Assembly (NCBI GenBank): GCA_963714255.1
Contig: CAVQNU010000031.1
Location: 1 to 64,000 of the forward strand
Source: Rhodovastum sp963714255
GTDB taxonomy: Bacteria > Pseudomonadota > Alphaproteobacteria > Acetobacterales > Acetobacteraceae
DNA length: 64,000 bases
Direction: 5' to 3'
Both the position numbers and the translations under genes were made by a program. The notes beneath the pieces were generated by a model. The model had not been told where the DNA came from. It saw only the letters and a list, made by a program, of their open reading frames with translations, and searched no databases. The stretch's first letter is position 1, and every line of letters starts with the position of its first letter. Below are positions 17,413-26,924 of this stretch, one piece after another.

Positions 17413-17482
17413 GGGGCAATTGGGGGAAGGAAGAAAGGCCAGGGCTCTGCCATGGCCTTTCTTCCCTTCACTTGATTGCCCC
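17413..17482. repeat. copy of dispersed palindromic repeat
   Basis: GGGGCAAT (17413-17420) and ATTGCCCC (17475-17482) form the outer pair, and AAGAAAGGCCA.. pairs with ..TGGCCTTTCTT inside. It is a shorter version of the family, lying between divergent genes (helical protein and CHAT protein). Confidence 0.75.
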
Positions 17483-17533
17483 GGGAACGCCGGAGCGAGT
17501 CGAAACGGGGCTCCCCCTCCCTAAATTTGGCCC

Positions 17534-20500
17534 ATGATCAATGATCAGCCCATAAGCGTGACCCCGGGCGTGGCCGCCGCCATCGCACTCGCGGGCGAGT
17601 TGGTAAAACAAATGGCACACGGCGCCGCGCCGGAGGAACTCGCGGCGACGCTCTGCGACATCGCCGGGGCCGAGCCGGCGCTGCTGGTGGCGCGCTACGT
17701 CGCCGCCGCGCCGGAGGCAACAACGCTGCCCGAGGGCCTCGCGCTCGCCCGCTTCACCGTGGCCGTACGCCGCTGCGCGTTCGGGCCAAACCATCTGTCG
17801 GTCGCCGCCGCCCTGCAGGAACTTGGCGTCACCTGTCTTGCCTGGGGGACGCCGTTCGAGGCGGTCGCGGTGCTGGAAGAGGCGTACGCCATCGCCGAGG
17901 CGAATGCCGACGCCGCCGCAAGCGCGATCATCGAGGCCAATCTCGGCCGCGCCCAGCTGATGGCCGGCGAGCCGGCCCGCGCCGCCGAATCGCTCACTGC
18001 CGCCTGCGCGCACTTCGCAACCGACCCCACCATCGCCCCGGGCTTCTGGTTCTTTGCCTTGTCGCTCCTGGCAACCGCCGAGGCCGAGGCTGGGCATCCG
18101 CGGCAGGCACGGGAAGCGACGGTCCGCTGGGTCAACATTGCCCGCCACGCGAACCAGCCGGAGGCGCTCGCCCTGGCGCGCATCGCGCTCGCACGGCTCG
18201 ATTGGGCCGCCGGCGACGTGGCGGCGTTCGCGCGCCTGCGCGCCGAATTCGGCGCGACGCTGACCGCGCTCGATCCCGCCGCCCTCACCAAGCCGGTTAT
18301 GCTGGCCTGGACACGGCTGCTGATGGCGGCGGGCGAGGCCCGCGCGGCCCTGACCGCCTACCGCCTCGGCAACCGGCACGACGAGGAGGACTTACCCGAC
18401 CTGGAGCGGCTGGACGTCGCCGGCGAATATCTTCTGAGCTACGGGCCAGCCCCGGCCGCGCGGGTGATCTTCGCGGGGCTGCTGGAAACCTGCGAAGCGA
18501 CGTTCGGCGCCGGCCATCCCGAGGCCGCGGTGCTGCAGACCCGCCTCGCGGCCGCCGAGTTCGCCGCGGGCGAGGCCGAGGCGGCGCTGGCCCGGCTGCG
18601 CGCGGCGCGCGAGCGGCAGGAGATCGGGCTCGGCCGGTCCCACCCGGCGGTCGCTGCCACGTTGGAGCTGACCGGCCGGGTCGCGGCCGAGACCGGCGCC
18701 TATGCGGAGGCGAGTATCGCCTTCGAGCGCGCGCTCATGATCCGGCAGCAGGCTGGCACGCCGGTGCTGGCGGCGGCCGCGCTGATCGGGCTTGCCGCGC
18801 TTGCCTCCGACTGCGGCGACGATGCTGGCGCGGTGCGGCTGCAGCGCGCCGCCCGCGACCGGCTTCGCGACGCCCACGGCACGGCGCATCCGGACACGGT
18901 CGCCGCACAGGCCGGGCTTGGCCGCATCCTGGCGCGGGCCGGCGATCTGGCAGACGCGCGGATCGAACTGGGCATGGCGCTGTCCGCCCGCCGCCTTGCC
19001 TTTGCTCCGAGCGCGGGGGCGACCTCGGCGGCGCTCGCCGAGACATTGTGCGACTGGGGCGCGCTGCTGATCCTCGCCGGCGACCACGAACCGGCGATTT
19101 GCGCCTTCGCCGAGGCCACCGCGCTCGCCGAGCGGGCCCACAGTCCGACCCACCCCGACGTGGCGCGGGCACGGCTCGGGCACGCGGCCGCACTGCTGGC
19201 GCAGGGACGGCAGGAAACGGCCGCGGCCCAGGCCGGCGAGGCGTTCGCCATCCTGGCCGGCCACGCGCGCCCCGAACTTGACTGGCGCGCCCTCGCGCTG
19301 CTGGCCGATATCGCCCACTCCCGCGGCGACCGCGAGACCGCGATCCTGCTCGGCAAGCTCGCGACCGACGTCCTGGCCGGGCTGCGCGCGGCGCTCGAAC
19401 CGCTCGGGCAAGGCTTGCAGGCCGGCTACATTCAGGGCCGAACGGAGCCGGTGCGGACGCTCGCCGACCGGCTCGTCGCCGCCGGCCGGCTGCCGGAGGC
19501 CGAGCTGGCGCTGCGATTGCTGAAATGGGCCGAGCTGCGCGCCGCCCTGCGCGGCGGTCGCGGGTCCGCGCGCGGGGTCGGGCTGTCGCCGGCCGAGGCG
19601 GAGGCCGGCGCCGTGCTCGGCGCCCTCCGCGCCGAACTCGCCCGGGTGGTCGCGGCGGAAGCCGCGGTCGGCGGCGGCCTGCCAGCGCTGCCCGAACACC
19701 AAGCGGAACTGGTGCCGCTCGGCGAGGAGCGCGCGCGCCTCGCCGCGCGCCTGGCCGCGTGGCTCGCGCGTCCGCTCGCCCAGGCCGAAGCGCCGGACCC
19801 CCGTGCCGCGACCGGACGCGGGCGGTCCGGTGAAATCGGAGCGCTGCCCCTGCCGGCCGAGGGACAGGCGCGGATCGACTACGTGGTCGCGCCCGACCGG
19901 CTGCATATCCTGCTCGCATTGCCCGGCGGGCGGAGCGCGCAGAGCGTGGAGGTGGACGCGGCCACGCTCGCCCAGCGCGTCTTTCGTCTGTGGCGGGCGC
20001 TGCGCGACCGGGCGCCCGGTGTGCGCGCGCCGGCGGAGGCGTTGTATCGCGACCTGATCGCTCCGGTCGCGCCCGCCCTCGCGGCGGCCGCGGTGCGGAC
20101 GCTGTCGATCACCGCCGACGGGCCACTGCGCTACGTCGCCTTCGCCGCCCTGCACGACGGCGCGGACTGGCTGGGCGGCAGCTACGCCATTGCAATGCGC
20201 GCGGCGTCGGTCGCCGCGCCGCCTCCGGCCGGCCCGCGCGCCCGGGCCGGCTCGGCGCTGTTCGGAACCGTGCGCGGCGGGGCGGAGCTGGCATCGCTGC
20301 CCTTCGTGGCACGGGAACTCGCCGCTATCGCTGCGACCGTCGGCGGGCGCCCGGTGCTCGATGACGGGTTTACCGCCGCGGCACTTTCCGGGGCGCTCGC
20401 GGAGCGGCCCTCGGTCGTCCATCTCGCCAGCCATTTCGTCTTCCGCCCCGCCGACGAACTCGGGTCATGGCTGCTGCTGGGCGACGGCACGCGCCTGACC

Positions 20501-20938
20501 GTCGCCGATCTGCTGGGCGGTGGTTATCCGGTGGAGGGCGCGGCGCTGGTCGCGCTGTCGGCCTGCGAGACGGCGCTGTCGAGCGGCCGGCGCGAGGCCG
20601 GGCGCGAACTGGATGCCCTGCCGGCCGCGTTGCTGTCGGCCGGGGCGGGCGCGGTGCTGGCGACGCTATGGCCGGCCGAGGACGGCAGCACGGCGGAGCT
20701 GCTGGCCCGCTTCTACCGGCACTGGCACGCCGAAGCATTGCCGCCGGCCGAGGCGCTGCGCGCCGCCGCACGCGCCGTCATGGAAGGGGGCGGCGCGGCC
20801 GGCGGGTCGCGCGGCCTGCTCGCCGACGACAACTCCGAGGAATTGGCAGCGCCCATCGGACAGACGGACCGGCCGCATGCGTGGGCGCACCCGCATCACT
20901 GGGCGCATGTGGTGCTGACCGTGCCGGGCGGTGCCTGA
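17534..20938 (+). CDS. TPR-CHAT caspase-like protease
   Basis: The 1,134-residue protein has a long helical-repeat region (about 10-680, many TPR-like units with paired Ala-rich helices) ahead of a CHAT domain (about 770-1134). The catalytic dyad is visible: VHLASHFVF with His967, and VALSACETALSSG with Cys1011. The end motif AGAGAVLATLWPAEDGSTA is typical. CHAT proteins are caspase-like peptidases (caspase/separase clan) that are switched on by partner proteins through their repeats; several act in antiphage and programmed death systems. Here it stands between module A and the HerA genes, with no adjacent effector such as a gasdermin seen. Start ATG 17534. Confidence 0.92.
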   Translation: MINDQPISVTPGVAAAIALAGELVKQMAHGAAPEELAATLCDIAGAEPALLVARYVAAAPEATTLPEGLALARFTVAVRRCAFGPNHLSVAAALQELGVTCLAWGTPFEAVAVLEEAYAIAEANADAAASAIIEANLGRAQLMAGEPARAAESLTAACAHFATDPTIAPGFWFFALSLLATAEAEAGHPRQAREATVRWVNIARHANQPEALALARIALARLDWAAGDVAAFARLRAEFGATLTALDPAALTKPVMLAWTRLLMAAGEARAALTAYRLGNRHDEEDLPDLERLDVAGEYLLSYGPAPAARVIFAGLLETCEATFGAGHPEAAVLQTRLAAAEFAAGEAEAALARLRAARERQEIGLGRSHPAVAATLELTGRVAAETGAYAEASIAFERALMIRQQAGTPVLAAAALIGLAALASDCGDDAGAVRLQRAARDRLRDAHGTAHPDTVAAQAGLGRILARAGDLADARIELGMALSARRLAFAPSAGATSAALAETLCDWGALLILAGDHEPAICAFAEATALAERAHSPTHPDVARARLGHAAALLAQGRQETAAAQAGEAFAILAGHARPELDWRALALLADIAHSRGDRETAILLGKLATDVLAGLRAALEPLGQGLQAGYIQGRTEPVRTLADRLVAAGRLPEAELALRLLKWAELRAALRGGRGSARGVGLSPAEAEAGAVLGALRAELARVVAAEAAVGGGLPALPEHQAELVPLGEERARLAARLAAWLARPLAQAEAPDPRAATGRGRSGEIGALPLPAEGQARIDYVVAPDRLHILLALPGGRSAQSVEVDAATLAQRVFRLWRALRDRAPGVRAPAEALYRDLIAPVAPALAAAAVRTLSITADGPLRYVAFAALHDGADWLGGSYAIAMRAASVAAPPPAGPRARAGSALFGTVRGGAELASLPFVARELAAIAATVGGRPVLDDGFTAAALSGALAERPSVVHLASHFVFRPADELGSWLLLGDGTRLTVADLLGGGYPVEGAALVALSACETALSSGRREAGRELDALPAALLSAGAGAVLATLWPAEDGSTAELLARFYRHWHAEALPPAEALRAAARAVMEGGGAAGGSRGLLADDNSEELAAPIGQTDRPHAWAHPHHWAHVVLTVPGGA

Positions 20939-20954
20939 CCGCACGCCGTCCGGC

Positions 20955-22031
20955 TCAGTCGCGCCAACGCCTGGTGTCCCAGGCCCGGCCGGTGGCGAAC
21001 CAGCCGAGCCGCTGACCCGCTTCGCTGTTCAGGTAATCCTCGTCCTCGCGCGCCTGGGCCGGCATGTCGCGCAGCCAGTCGGCGGCCCCGTCGCGCACGC
21101 GCTGGGCGACGCTGCGCTCGCCGCGCTCCATGAAGCGCTCCCGGTTGGCCGCGAGCACGGCGTCGGCCTCCTCGGGGCGCAGCTTGTTCAGGTGATCCCA
21201 GTTGGACGGACCGCCGAATTTCAGTTCGTGACGGACCATGGCGTAGTAATCCGCACGCTCGCGCGCGGTCGCGAAATAGCCGACATCCTCGCGCATTTCG
21301 CGCAAGCTGCGTTCCGGTGCGCCGGCCTCCTTCGGGTCTGTGGGCTTGCCGAGCATCAACTCCAGTTTTTCCGACGCCGCCTCCTGCTTCATGTCGCGCA
21401 ACGCGCCGAACAGCGCCGGGTCCTTCGCGAAGGCGCGTTCCAGCTTGTCGGCGCGGTCGAAATACGGCTCCAGCTTGGCGTGCATGTCGCGCACCGCCGC
21501 CGCATCGGCCAGACCGTATCGTTCAAGCCCGGTTTCCTGCCGCGCTTCTGGGGCTTGCGGCGGCTCCGGACGCGCCGCCTGCGCGCGCGCCGCCGCATCG
21601 GCGCCATCCAGCATCTGCCGCTCGCGGGCTTCCATCGTACGGCCGGCATCGGCGATCAGATCGGAGGCAACGCGATCATAATAGTCCGGTCCCTGCCCGG
21701 GCGCCTCAGCGCGGCCCTCTTGCGCCGGCGCCTCGGCGCGGCCCTCGCTCCCGGTGCTCCGCCCGGCATCGCCAGCTGTCGGACGGGCGGCGCCGGCGCC
21801 CTCGATGGCATCGCCGAGTTCGCGCCAGGACGACCGGCCCTCGCCGCCGTGCGCATCACCGCGGGCGAGCCAGCCGCCCTCGCGCCCCTGGCCGCCCAGC
21901 CCCGCCGCCTCGCCCGTCAAGCGGAACGCGACGCCCGCTTCGCCGGACCGGCCGGCAGCGCCGCCGCTTCCCAGCGGTGCGCCGTTGATGCCGCCGCCTT
22001 CCATCGTCCCGCTGCCCGCTTCAACCGGCAT
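20955..22031 (-). CDS. unknown protein with low-complexity N-terminus, HerA operon
   Basis: The 358-residue protein is of unknown family. The N-terminal third is Gly/Glu/Ala-rich and probably disordered, and includes a direct repeat GRAEAPAQE / GRAEAPGQG. The remainder is charged and helical (LERYGLADAAAVRDMHAKLE, YFDRADKLERAFAKDPALF) and ends in GRAWDTRRWRD. No membrane segment or enzymatic motif was found. The ATG at 22031 overlaps the end of the HerA gene by 11 bases, so it is the last member of that operon. Longer readings upstream lie inside the HerA coding region and are rejected. Confidence 0.7.
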   Translation of the reverse strand: MPVEAGSGTMEGGGINGAPLGSGGAAGRSGEAGVAFRLTGEAAGLGGQGREGGWLARGDAHGGEGRSSWRELGDAIEGAGAARPTAGDAGRSTGSEGRAEAPAQEGRAEAPGQGPDYYDRVASDLIADAGRTMEARERQMLDGADAAARAQAARPEPPQAPEARQETGLERYGLADAAAVRDMHAKLEPYFDRADKLERAFAKDPALFGALRDMKQEAASEKLELMLGKPTDPKEAGAPERSLREMREDVGYFATARERADYYAMVRHELKFGGPSNWDHLNKLRPEEADAVLAANRERFMERGERSVAQRVRDGAADWLRDMPAQAREDEDYLNSEAGQRLGWFATGRAWDTRRWRD

Positions 22032-25000
22032 CGCCAGGTCCCTTCCGTGTCGGGCTCCACCGCGGCCCGGCCTCTGGCGGTCCGCCGGCCGCGAGAACCC
22101 GGCCGAACAGCCGCGCCGCGATCGCGGCGACCGCCGGTGCGCCGTCATGGAACTGATGCAGCATGTAGCAATAGGCCGCCCCGCGCCGCGTCGCCCCGCC
22201 GGCGGCGGCGAAGGTCGGCGCGGTCGCGGCCAGCGCCCTCTGGGCCAACTCGATCCAGGGCGCCGGCTCGACCTGGGTGAAATCGACGCCGCCGCCCGCC
22301 TCGTCGAGCCGGACCCGGGAGGCGAACCGGTCGGTCGTGAGCACTTCCTGTACGAGCATGCCGATCTCGCGCGTCTCCGCCGCCCGCGTCTCCAGCAATT
22401 CGACGGCATGCGGGCGGTAGTGGCAGGGCTTGTCGCAGGCGGCGCAGCCCTCCAGCGGCAGCCGGGCCGGGCCGAGCGCGCCAAGCGCGGCGGCGAACGC
22501 GGCGCGTTCGGCGGATGCCGTCCCGGTCGCGAGCGGCGCCGCCGACAGGGCCGCCGCCAGCCGCGCGCCGATCGCAAGCACCGTCGCCATGGCCGTGAAC
22601 GGCGCGACCGGCCGCCAGAACCCGGCGCGCATCTCCACTTCGGCATCAAGCAGAGTCTCGAAAACGAGCCGGGGCGGCACGCGGGGGCCGAGAAACCCTG
22701 CGGCGGAAGCGGTGAAGCCGCCCTCGCCAGCCCAGCGCCGGGGCAGATCCGCCGACGCATCGCCGGGCTCCAGGCAGGCGAAGACGATCGCGACGAAGCT
22801 TTGCCACAGCCTCTGATGGGCGGCGGCGGCGCGGCGGCGCCCCGATCCGATCATCGCCTGGATGGTCGAGCGATCCGGCGCCGGACGGGCCGGCAGTGAC
22901 GCCTCGCCCCGCCCCGTCCTCTCCTTCGCCGCCTGAGCCGGCACCTTGACCAGGACCGCCTGCGCCAGGCGTTCGGCATAAACCGCCGCCTCGCCCCGCT
23001 GCAGCCGCGCCAGATGCTCCTGCTGCGTCTGCGTCAGCACCATCGCCGCGCCGACCGCCGCCCGGTCCTCCTGCGGCACCAGCCGGTGGATGATCTTCAG
23101 GTTGGTGTTCTTGATGGCATCCGAGATCAGCTTGACCGGGATCTGCTCGGCCATCAGCACGCCCTCGCCGAAGGCGCGGATTTCGGCCAGCAGGTTGCCA
23201 AAGAACTCGATCGCCTGACCGCGCGGATTGGCGCTCTCGCTGCTCTGCGCGGTCGAGACGTTCTTCAGCAGCCGGTGCGCCTCCTCGATGACGGTCACGT
23301 GCCGCAGCGTGCCCGGCGGCTGCCCGTCGCCGCCGCGCATCCGGCGCGCCTCGTGGTATTCGCTGAGCCGGATCAACAGCAGGCCCATCAGGAAGGCCTT
23401 CTCGTCCTCCTTGGCGAGCGCTTTCAGCTCGATGATGCAGTTGCGTTCGAACAACACCGTGTCCGGCGTCGAGTTGCGCGTGTCGAACATCGGCCCCTTG
23501 CCGCCGGCGCCGCGCAACTGGCCGAGGCGCGCGGTCAGGCCGCCCTGGATGTTGCCCATGATCTCCGCCCCGTAGGGCAGAGTCGCCGCCACCCGCGGCG
23601 CGGTCGCCTCCAGATCGGCCAGGGTGGGGAAGCGCAGCGGTCCGGCGTAGCCCTCCGCCCGGGCATTCTGCCCGGTGGTCAGGTCCCAGCCGCGATCGAT
23701 GTAGATTTCCTCGAGGCTGCGTTCGAGCACGTAGGGCAGCGGGTTCCACATCTCGAAGGCCGCCGAAAACGCCTGCTTGAGATAATCGATGTGGGTTTGC
23801 ACCAGGATCCCGTCGGGAAAGGCGAACGGGTTGATGCGCAGCGGATTGACCGTCTCGTTGCCGACCGTGAAGACGACCGGCGGCGGCTTGAACCGGGTGT
23901 CGTCGAGCAGCTCGCGATACTCCGACTTGGCCGACTCGACGACGAGGAACGGCACGCCATGGGCGGCGAGCTGGCCGAGGATCTGAAAACAGGTGTTCGT
24001 TTTTCCGCTGCCGGTCATGCCGGCGATGATCCCATGGCTGGTCAGATCGTCGAGCGGCATGGCGAGCGTGTTGCCGCTGGCGCGCCCGTCGAACAGCACC
24101 TCGCCCAGCGCCAGCAGGCGCGGCGCGGTCTGTCCCGTGTCCGCCCGGGCGGCGGGCGGTGCGATCGGTTGCGCCGCGAAGCCGGCGTGCGGGATGATCT
24201 CGGTGCCCGGAAACGCCTCGCCCGGCGGGCAGACCAGCAGCGCCAGTTGCCGGCTGGTCAGCTCGAAGGGGGGATCGAGACCGGCCACCCCCTCGTCGCA
24301 CAGATTTGCCCGCACCGGGTCGGGCTGCGAGCCGGCCCCGGCGATCGCCCCGGTCAGCAGCGCCGTTCCCTCGGCCAGCACGCCCGCATCACGCGCCGCG
24401 AACACCACTTCCGTGTCCCACAGCCCGAGCTGCATCCCCTCCTCGTAGCGCTGGCGCAGGCTTTCCATGAGGTCGGAATAGACCTCCATATCCTTGAACT
24501 GCTCGGCGCGGCCGGTCAGTTTGGACAACACGGTCCGCTCGTAGATCTCGGCCTCGACCTTGTGGAGTTTGCTGTGACCGGTCGCCTTCGGCAGCCGGCG
24601 CGCCAGCACGAGATAATCCCATTCCTGGCCGAAGAGTCCGCGGCACAGGCTCTGCACCGGCACCGCGCGCGCGCCCGGCTCCGGCTGGCTCGGCGTGCCG
24701 CTGATCCTGACCGCATACGGCAGCGCGCGGGTCAGCGCGGCGGGCGAACCCGCAACCGGCACGGGCCCGCGCAGATGCGCCTTGAGCAGGCGCGGCATCA
24801 CCGCAGCGCCGCTGTCATCAGCCGCGGCATACCAGCATTCGATCGCACCCGGACGGCCGCAGAGCGCCATCACGAACCGCGGCGCCACGGCGTGCAGGCC
24901 GGTGACCAGCATGCCGGCCGCCGCCAGCAGCGGGTCCACGGTTTCGCCCCAGAACTGCCCGTGCCGCGCGAGCCGCACCGGACCGGCCTTGGCGGCGAGG

Positions 25001-25104
25001 CTGGCCAGGAGCGACCGGTCGGGCCGTCCGTAGCGGGCACCCGGCCGGTCACGTTCGCCATGACGGAGGTGAAAGATAAGTTCGGCGTAGTCCACGCCGC
25101 TCAC
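22021..25104 (-). CDS. HerA/DUF87-type ATPase with C-terminal extension
   Basis: This is a 1,027-residue protein. The ATPase core has Walker A GIIAGMTGSGKTNTCF (about 358-372), a VESAKSEYRELL signature just after it, Walker B HVTVIEEAHRLLK (near 600), and the sensor-like LMAEQIPVKLISDAIKNTN, all typical of HerA/VirB4-FtsK-clade pumps. The N-terminal 300 residues and the last 300 are unrelated to HerA. The tail includes a cysteine cluster (GCAACDKPCHYR, near 885) that might bind metal. GTG 25104 is chosen because it overlaps the preceding TGA as GTGA, and the sequence begins VSGVDYAELIFHLR. HerA-like proteins form hexamers that translocate DNA or peptides. It is tied to a two-TM protein, which suggests membrane location. 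Confidence 0.88.
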   Translation of the reverse strand: MSGVDYAELIFHLRHGERDRPGARYGRPDRSLLASLAAKAGPVRLARHGQFWGETVDPLLAAAGMLVTGLHAVAPRFVMALCGRPGAIECWYAAADDSGAAVMPRLLKAHLRGPVPVAGSPAALTRALPYAVRISGTPSQPEPGARAVPVQSLCRGLFGQEWDYLVLARRLPKATGHSKLHKVEAEIYERTVLSKLTGRAEQFKDMEVYSDLMESLRQRYEEGMQLGLWDTEVVFAARDAGVLAEGTALLTGAIAGAGSQPDPVRANLCDEGVAGLDPPFELTSRQLALLVCPPGEAFPGTEIIPHAGFAAQPIAPPAARADTGQTAPRLLALGEVLFDGRASGNTLAMPLDDLTSHGIIAGMTGSGKTNTCFQILGQLAAHGVPFLVVESAKSEYRELLDDTRFKPPPVVFTVGNETVNPLRINPFAFPDGILVQTHIDYLKQAFSAAFEMWNPLPYVLERSLEEIYIDRGWDLTTGQNARAEGYAGPLRFPTLADLEATAPRVAATLPYGAEIMGNIQGGLTARLGQLRGAGGKGPMFDTRNSTPDTVLFERNCIIELKALAKEDEKAFLMGLLLIRLSEYHEARRMRGGDGQPPGTLRHVTVIEEAHRLLKNVSTAQSSESANPRGQAIEFFGNLLAEIRAFGEGVLMAEQIPVKLISDAIKNTNLKIIHRLVPQEDRAAVGAAMVLTQTQQEHLARLQRGEAAVYAERLAQAVLVKVPAQAAKERTGRGEASLPARPAPDRSTIQAMIGSGRRRAAAAHQRLWQSFVAIVFACLEPGDASADLPRRWAGEGGFTASAAGFLGPRVPPRLVFETLLDAEVEMRAGFWRPVAPFTAMATVLAIGARLAAALSAAPLATGTASAERAAFAAALGALGPARLPLEGCAACDKPCHYRPHAVELLETRAAETREIGMLVQEVLTTDRFASRVRLDEAGGGVDFTQVEPAPWIELAQRALAATAPTFAAAGGATRRGAAYCYMLHQFHDGAPAVAAIAARLFGRVLAAGGPPEAGPRWSPTRKGPGDAG

Positions 25105-26012
25105 GACCGCCTCCGCATGTTCGGCCGCACGCTGGCCTCGATGCGGGCCTGCACCTCCATCGTCTTGCCGCCCATCCGGTCCGGCTTCTCGACGCAGATT
25201 TCGCCCCAGCGCGCGAAGAACACATGGTTCCGCCGCACTTCGCCGTGAAAGCGCGCGAGCGCACCCTTGGCCAGCGGTGCCGCGTCGAGATGGCCTTCCA
25301 TGACGACGTAGCAGCTCTGCAGCGCTCCCGTGCCGCCCGGCCGCGGCGCGGGATCGAACAGCTCGCCGTCGGCTTCGCGCAGCCTGGCCCGCAAGCCGCC
25401 GGAGGCCGCCGGCCCCCTTGCGGCGGACGTGTCCCGCCGGCGTTCGAGGGTCACGGTCCAGATCGGGTAGTCTTCCTTGTTGTCCTCGCGCATGCGCGCC
25501 AGCACGTAGTCGTTGCCGATGCGCCGGGCGTTGCGGCTGATCAGCCCGATCGGATTGAGTGCTGCCAGCAGCTTGAAGAACAGCCTGAACATCAGGCGGA
25601 AGACCTGATCGACGCCGCCGCCGCCGGGCTTGCCGCCGGCCATCATGCTGAAGCCGACGAAGACGATGACCGGCAGCAGGATCAGCCATTGCAGCCACCC
25701 GAACAGCCAGGCGAGCGCATCGCCGACCGGCCGTGGCCCGAGCGCCGACAGCCCGAAATATATCAGGACGATGGCCCCGCCGGTGATCAGCAGCGGCAGC
25801 ATCGCCGAGGCCAGTTCGCCGCGCGCAATCCAGCCGAGAATGCCGCTGCGCCGGAACTGGCGCGTCTGGCACGTCACCTCGGTGATGATGCCCAGGCGGA
25901 CCGTGTCGGACCATTCCGGATCGTAGTCGCCGGCCGGCTGCGCGAACCCGCCCGGCGGGGCCAGGGCGGTCGCGCTTGTCCGCGACGGATATCTACGGTT
26001 GGAGCTGCTCAT
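25101..26012 (-). CDS. two-TM membrane protein coupled to HerA
   Basis: The 303-residue protein has two hydrophobic segments (ASAMLPLLITGGAIVLIYFG and WLFGWLQWLILLPVIVFVGF, about residues 60-120), followed by a soluble C-terminal part with ARIGNDYVLAR and a beta-rich region (IWTVTLERRR, ALQSCYVVMEGHLD, RNHVFFARWGEICVEKP). Family not recognised. It ends in TGA that overlaps the GTG of the HerA gene, so the two proteins are made in balance and probably bind each other, with this one as membrane anchor. ATG 26012 is chosen because the sequence further upstream is not similar to a coding region. Confidence 0.72.
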   Translation of the reverse strand: MSSSNRRYPSRTSATALAPPGGFAQPAGDYDPEWSDTVRLGIITEVTCQTRQFRRSGILGWIARGELASAMLPLLITGGAIVLIYFGLSALGPRPVGDALAWLFGWLQWLILLPVIVFVGFSMMAGGKPGGGGVDQVFRLMFRLFFKLLAALNPIGLISRNARRIGNDYVLARMREDNKEDYPIWTVTLERRRDTSAARGPAASGGLRARLREADGELFDPAPRPGGTGALQSCYVVMEGHLDAAPLAKGALARFHGEVRRNHVFFARWGEICVEKPDRMGGKTMEVQARIEASVRPNMRRRS

Positions 26013-26082
26013 CGGCTCGAACTCCCCACGCGCCAGAAAGCTAGGGTGCGGCGATACGCGTCCTTGACAGCCCCGCGTTGCT

Positions 26083-26682
26083 TCATTTGTCGCGTTCTTT
26101 GCGGCTTGCGGCGTTCGCCTGGGCGATGCGCTCGGCCACTTCGTCGAGCGGCACGCGGGCGCGCGGGTTTTCGAAGGCCTGCCACCGCGCGAGCTGGCTG
26201 CCGGCCGGTTCGGGCAGGTCACCCCAGGCCATGGCCTTGTATTTGTCCCGCTTGTCGGTGAGGCCGCGGCCGCCATAGACCTCATGCAGTTGCTCGTGCG
26301 CCGGCGCTCCGCTTCCGGCCGGCAGGCGCCCTTTCGCGGTCACGTCGAGCTTTTCGGCATTGAGCACGTCGGCGGCGTGATCGCGCATCGGGAAGCCGCG
26401 ATGGTGGACCGGCTCGCCGGCGATGTCGACGAGGCGGCCGAGGCGCTGGCGGTAGCTGTTGAAAGCCTTGCGGGGTGCCCCGTCGGCACGCCCGCTGGCC
26501 TCGACGCCCGCCACCGCGGTGGCGTGCGCCGCGGCGAGCTCGGCATCGCAGGCGATCGGCCGCACCGCGCCGGTGTCGAGCACCGCGCGCAGCTGGCCGA
26601 GCCGTGCATCGGTGGTGCGGACCTCCGTCACCTCCGGGTCGGGGCGGTGTCCGGGCCGGTCGTTCTCGAATTTGCGTGACAT
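26083..26682 (-). CDS. unknown hydrophilic protein at head of HerA operon
   Basis: The 199-residue protein is not recognised. It is charged and soluble, without a signal peptide or membrane segment; segments include VRTTDARLGQLRAVLDTGAV, HEQLHEVYGGRGLTDKRDKY and VPLDEVAERIAQANAASRKE. A strong ribosome site (AGGAGGTCCTGAC before ATG 26682) fixes the start. It lies 70 bases upstream of the two-TM gene on the same strand, so it probably belongs to the same transcript. It is divergent from the DUF4258-like gene, the pair sharing a 242-base intergenic region likely to hold both promoters. Confidence 0.6.
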   Translation of the reverse strand: MSRKFENDRPGHRPDPEVTEVRTTDARLGQLRAVLDTGAVRPIACDAELAAAHATAVAGVEASGRADGAPRKAFNSYRQRLGRLVDIAGEPVHHRGFPMRDHAADVLNAEKLDVTAKGRLPAGSGAPAHEQLHEVYGGRGLTDKRDKYKAMAWGDLPEPAGSQLARWQAFENPRARVPLDEVAERIAQANAASRKERDK

Positions 26683-26924
26683 GTCAGGACCTCCTGGGTT
26701 CGGGGGACGCGCGCCGCAGCGTTGGCTGGTCCGGCTTTGCACTTTCATCCGAGGTGGCCCCGCGGCGCCACACAACAACGCTGAATTGCGCTGAAACCAT
26801 CGCGAGTCCGTGTCCGCGGCGGGCCGGGCTTCAAGGCTTTTCAGGTCGTTTAAGAGGATCGCGGCCGGCATCCGCGCCACCTTCGTCGCATCACGACCCC
26901 CGGTTTTCGCCAGAGGAGTTCGTC

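Noticed and set aside
22032..22760. Upstream extension of the 358-residue HerA-operon protein
   Set aside because: It overlaps the HerA coding region and reads as Ser/Arg/Pro-rich low-complexity sequence.
25105..25914. N-terminal extension of HerA
   Set aside because: The extension reads through the two-TM gene in another frame and is His/Arg-rich; GTGA coupling at 25104 fixes the start better.
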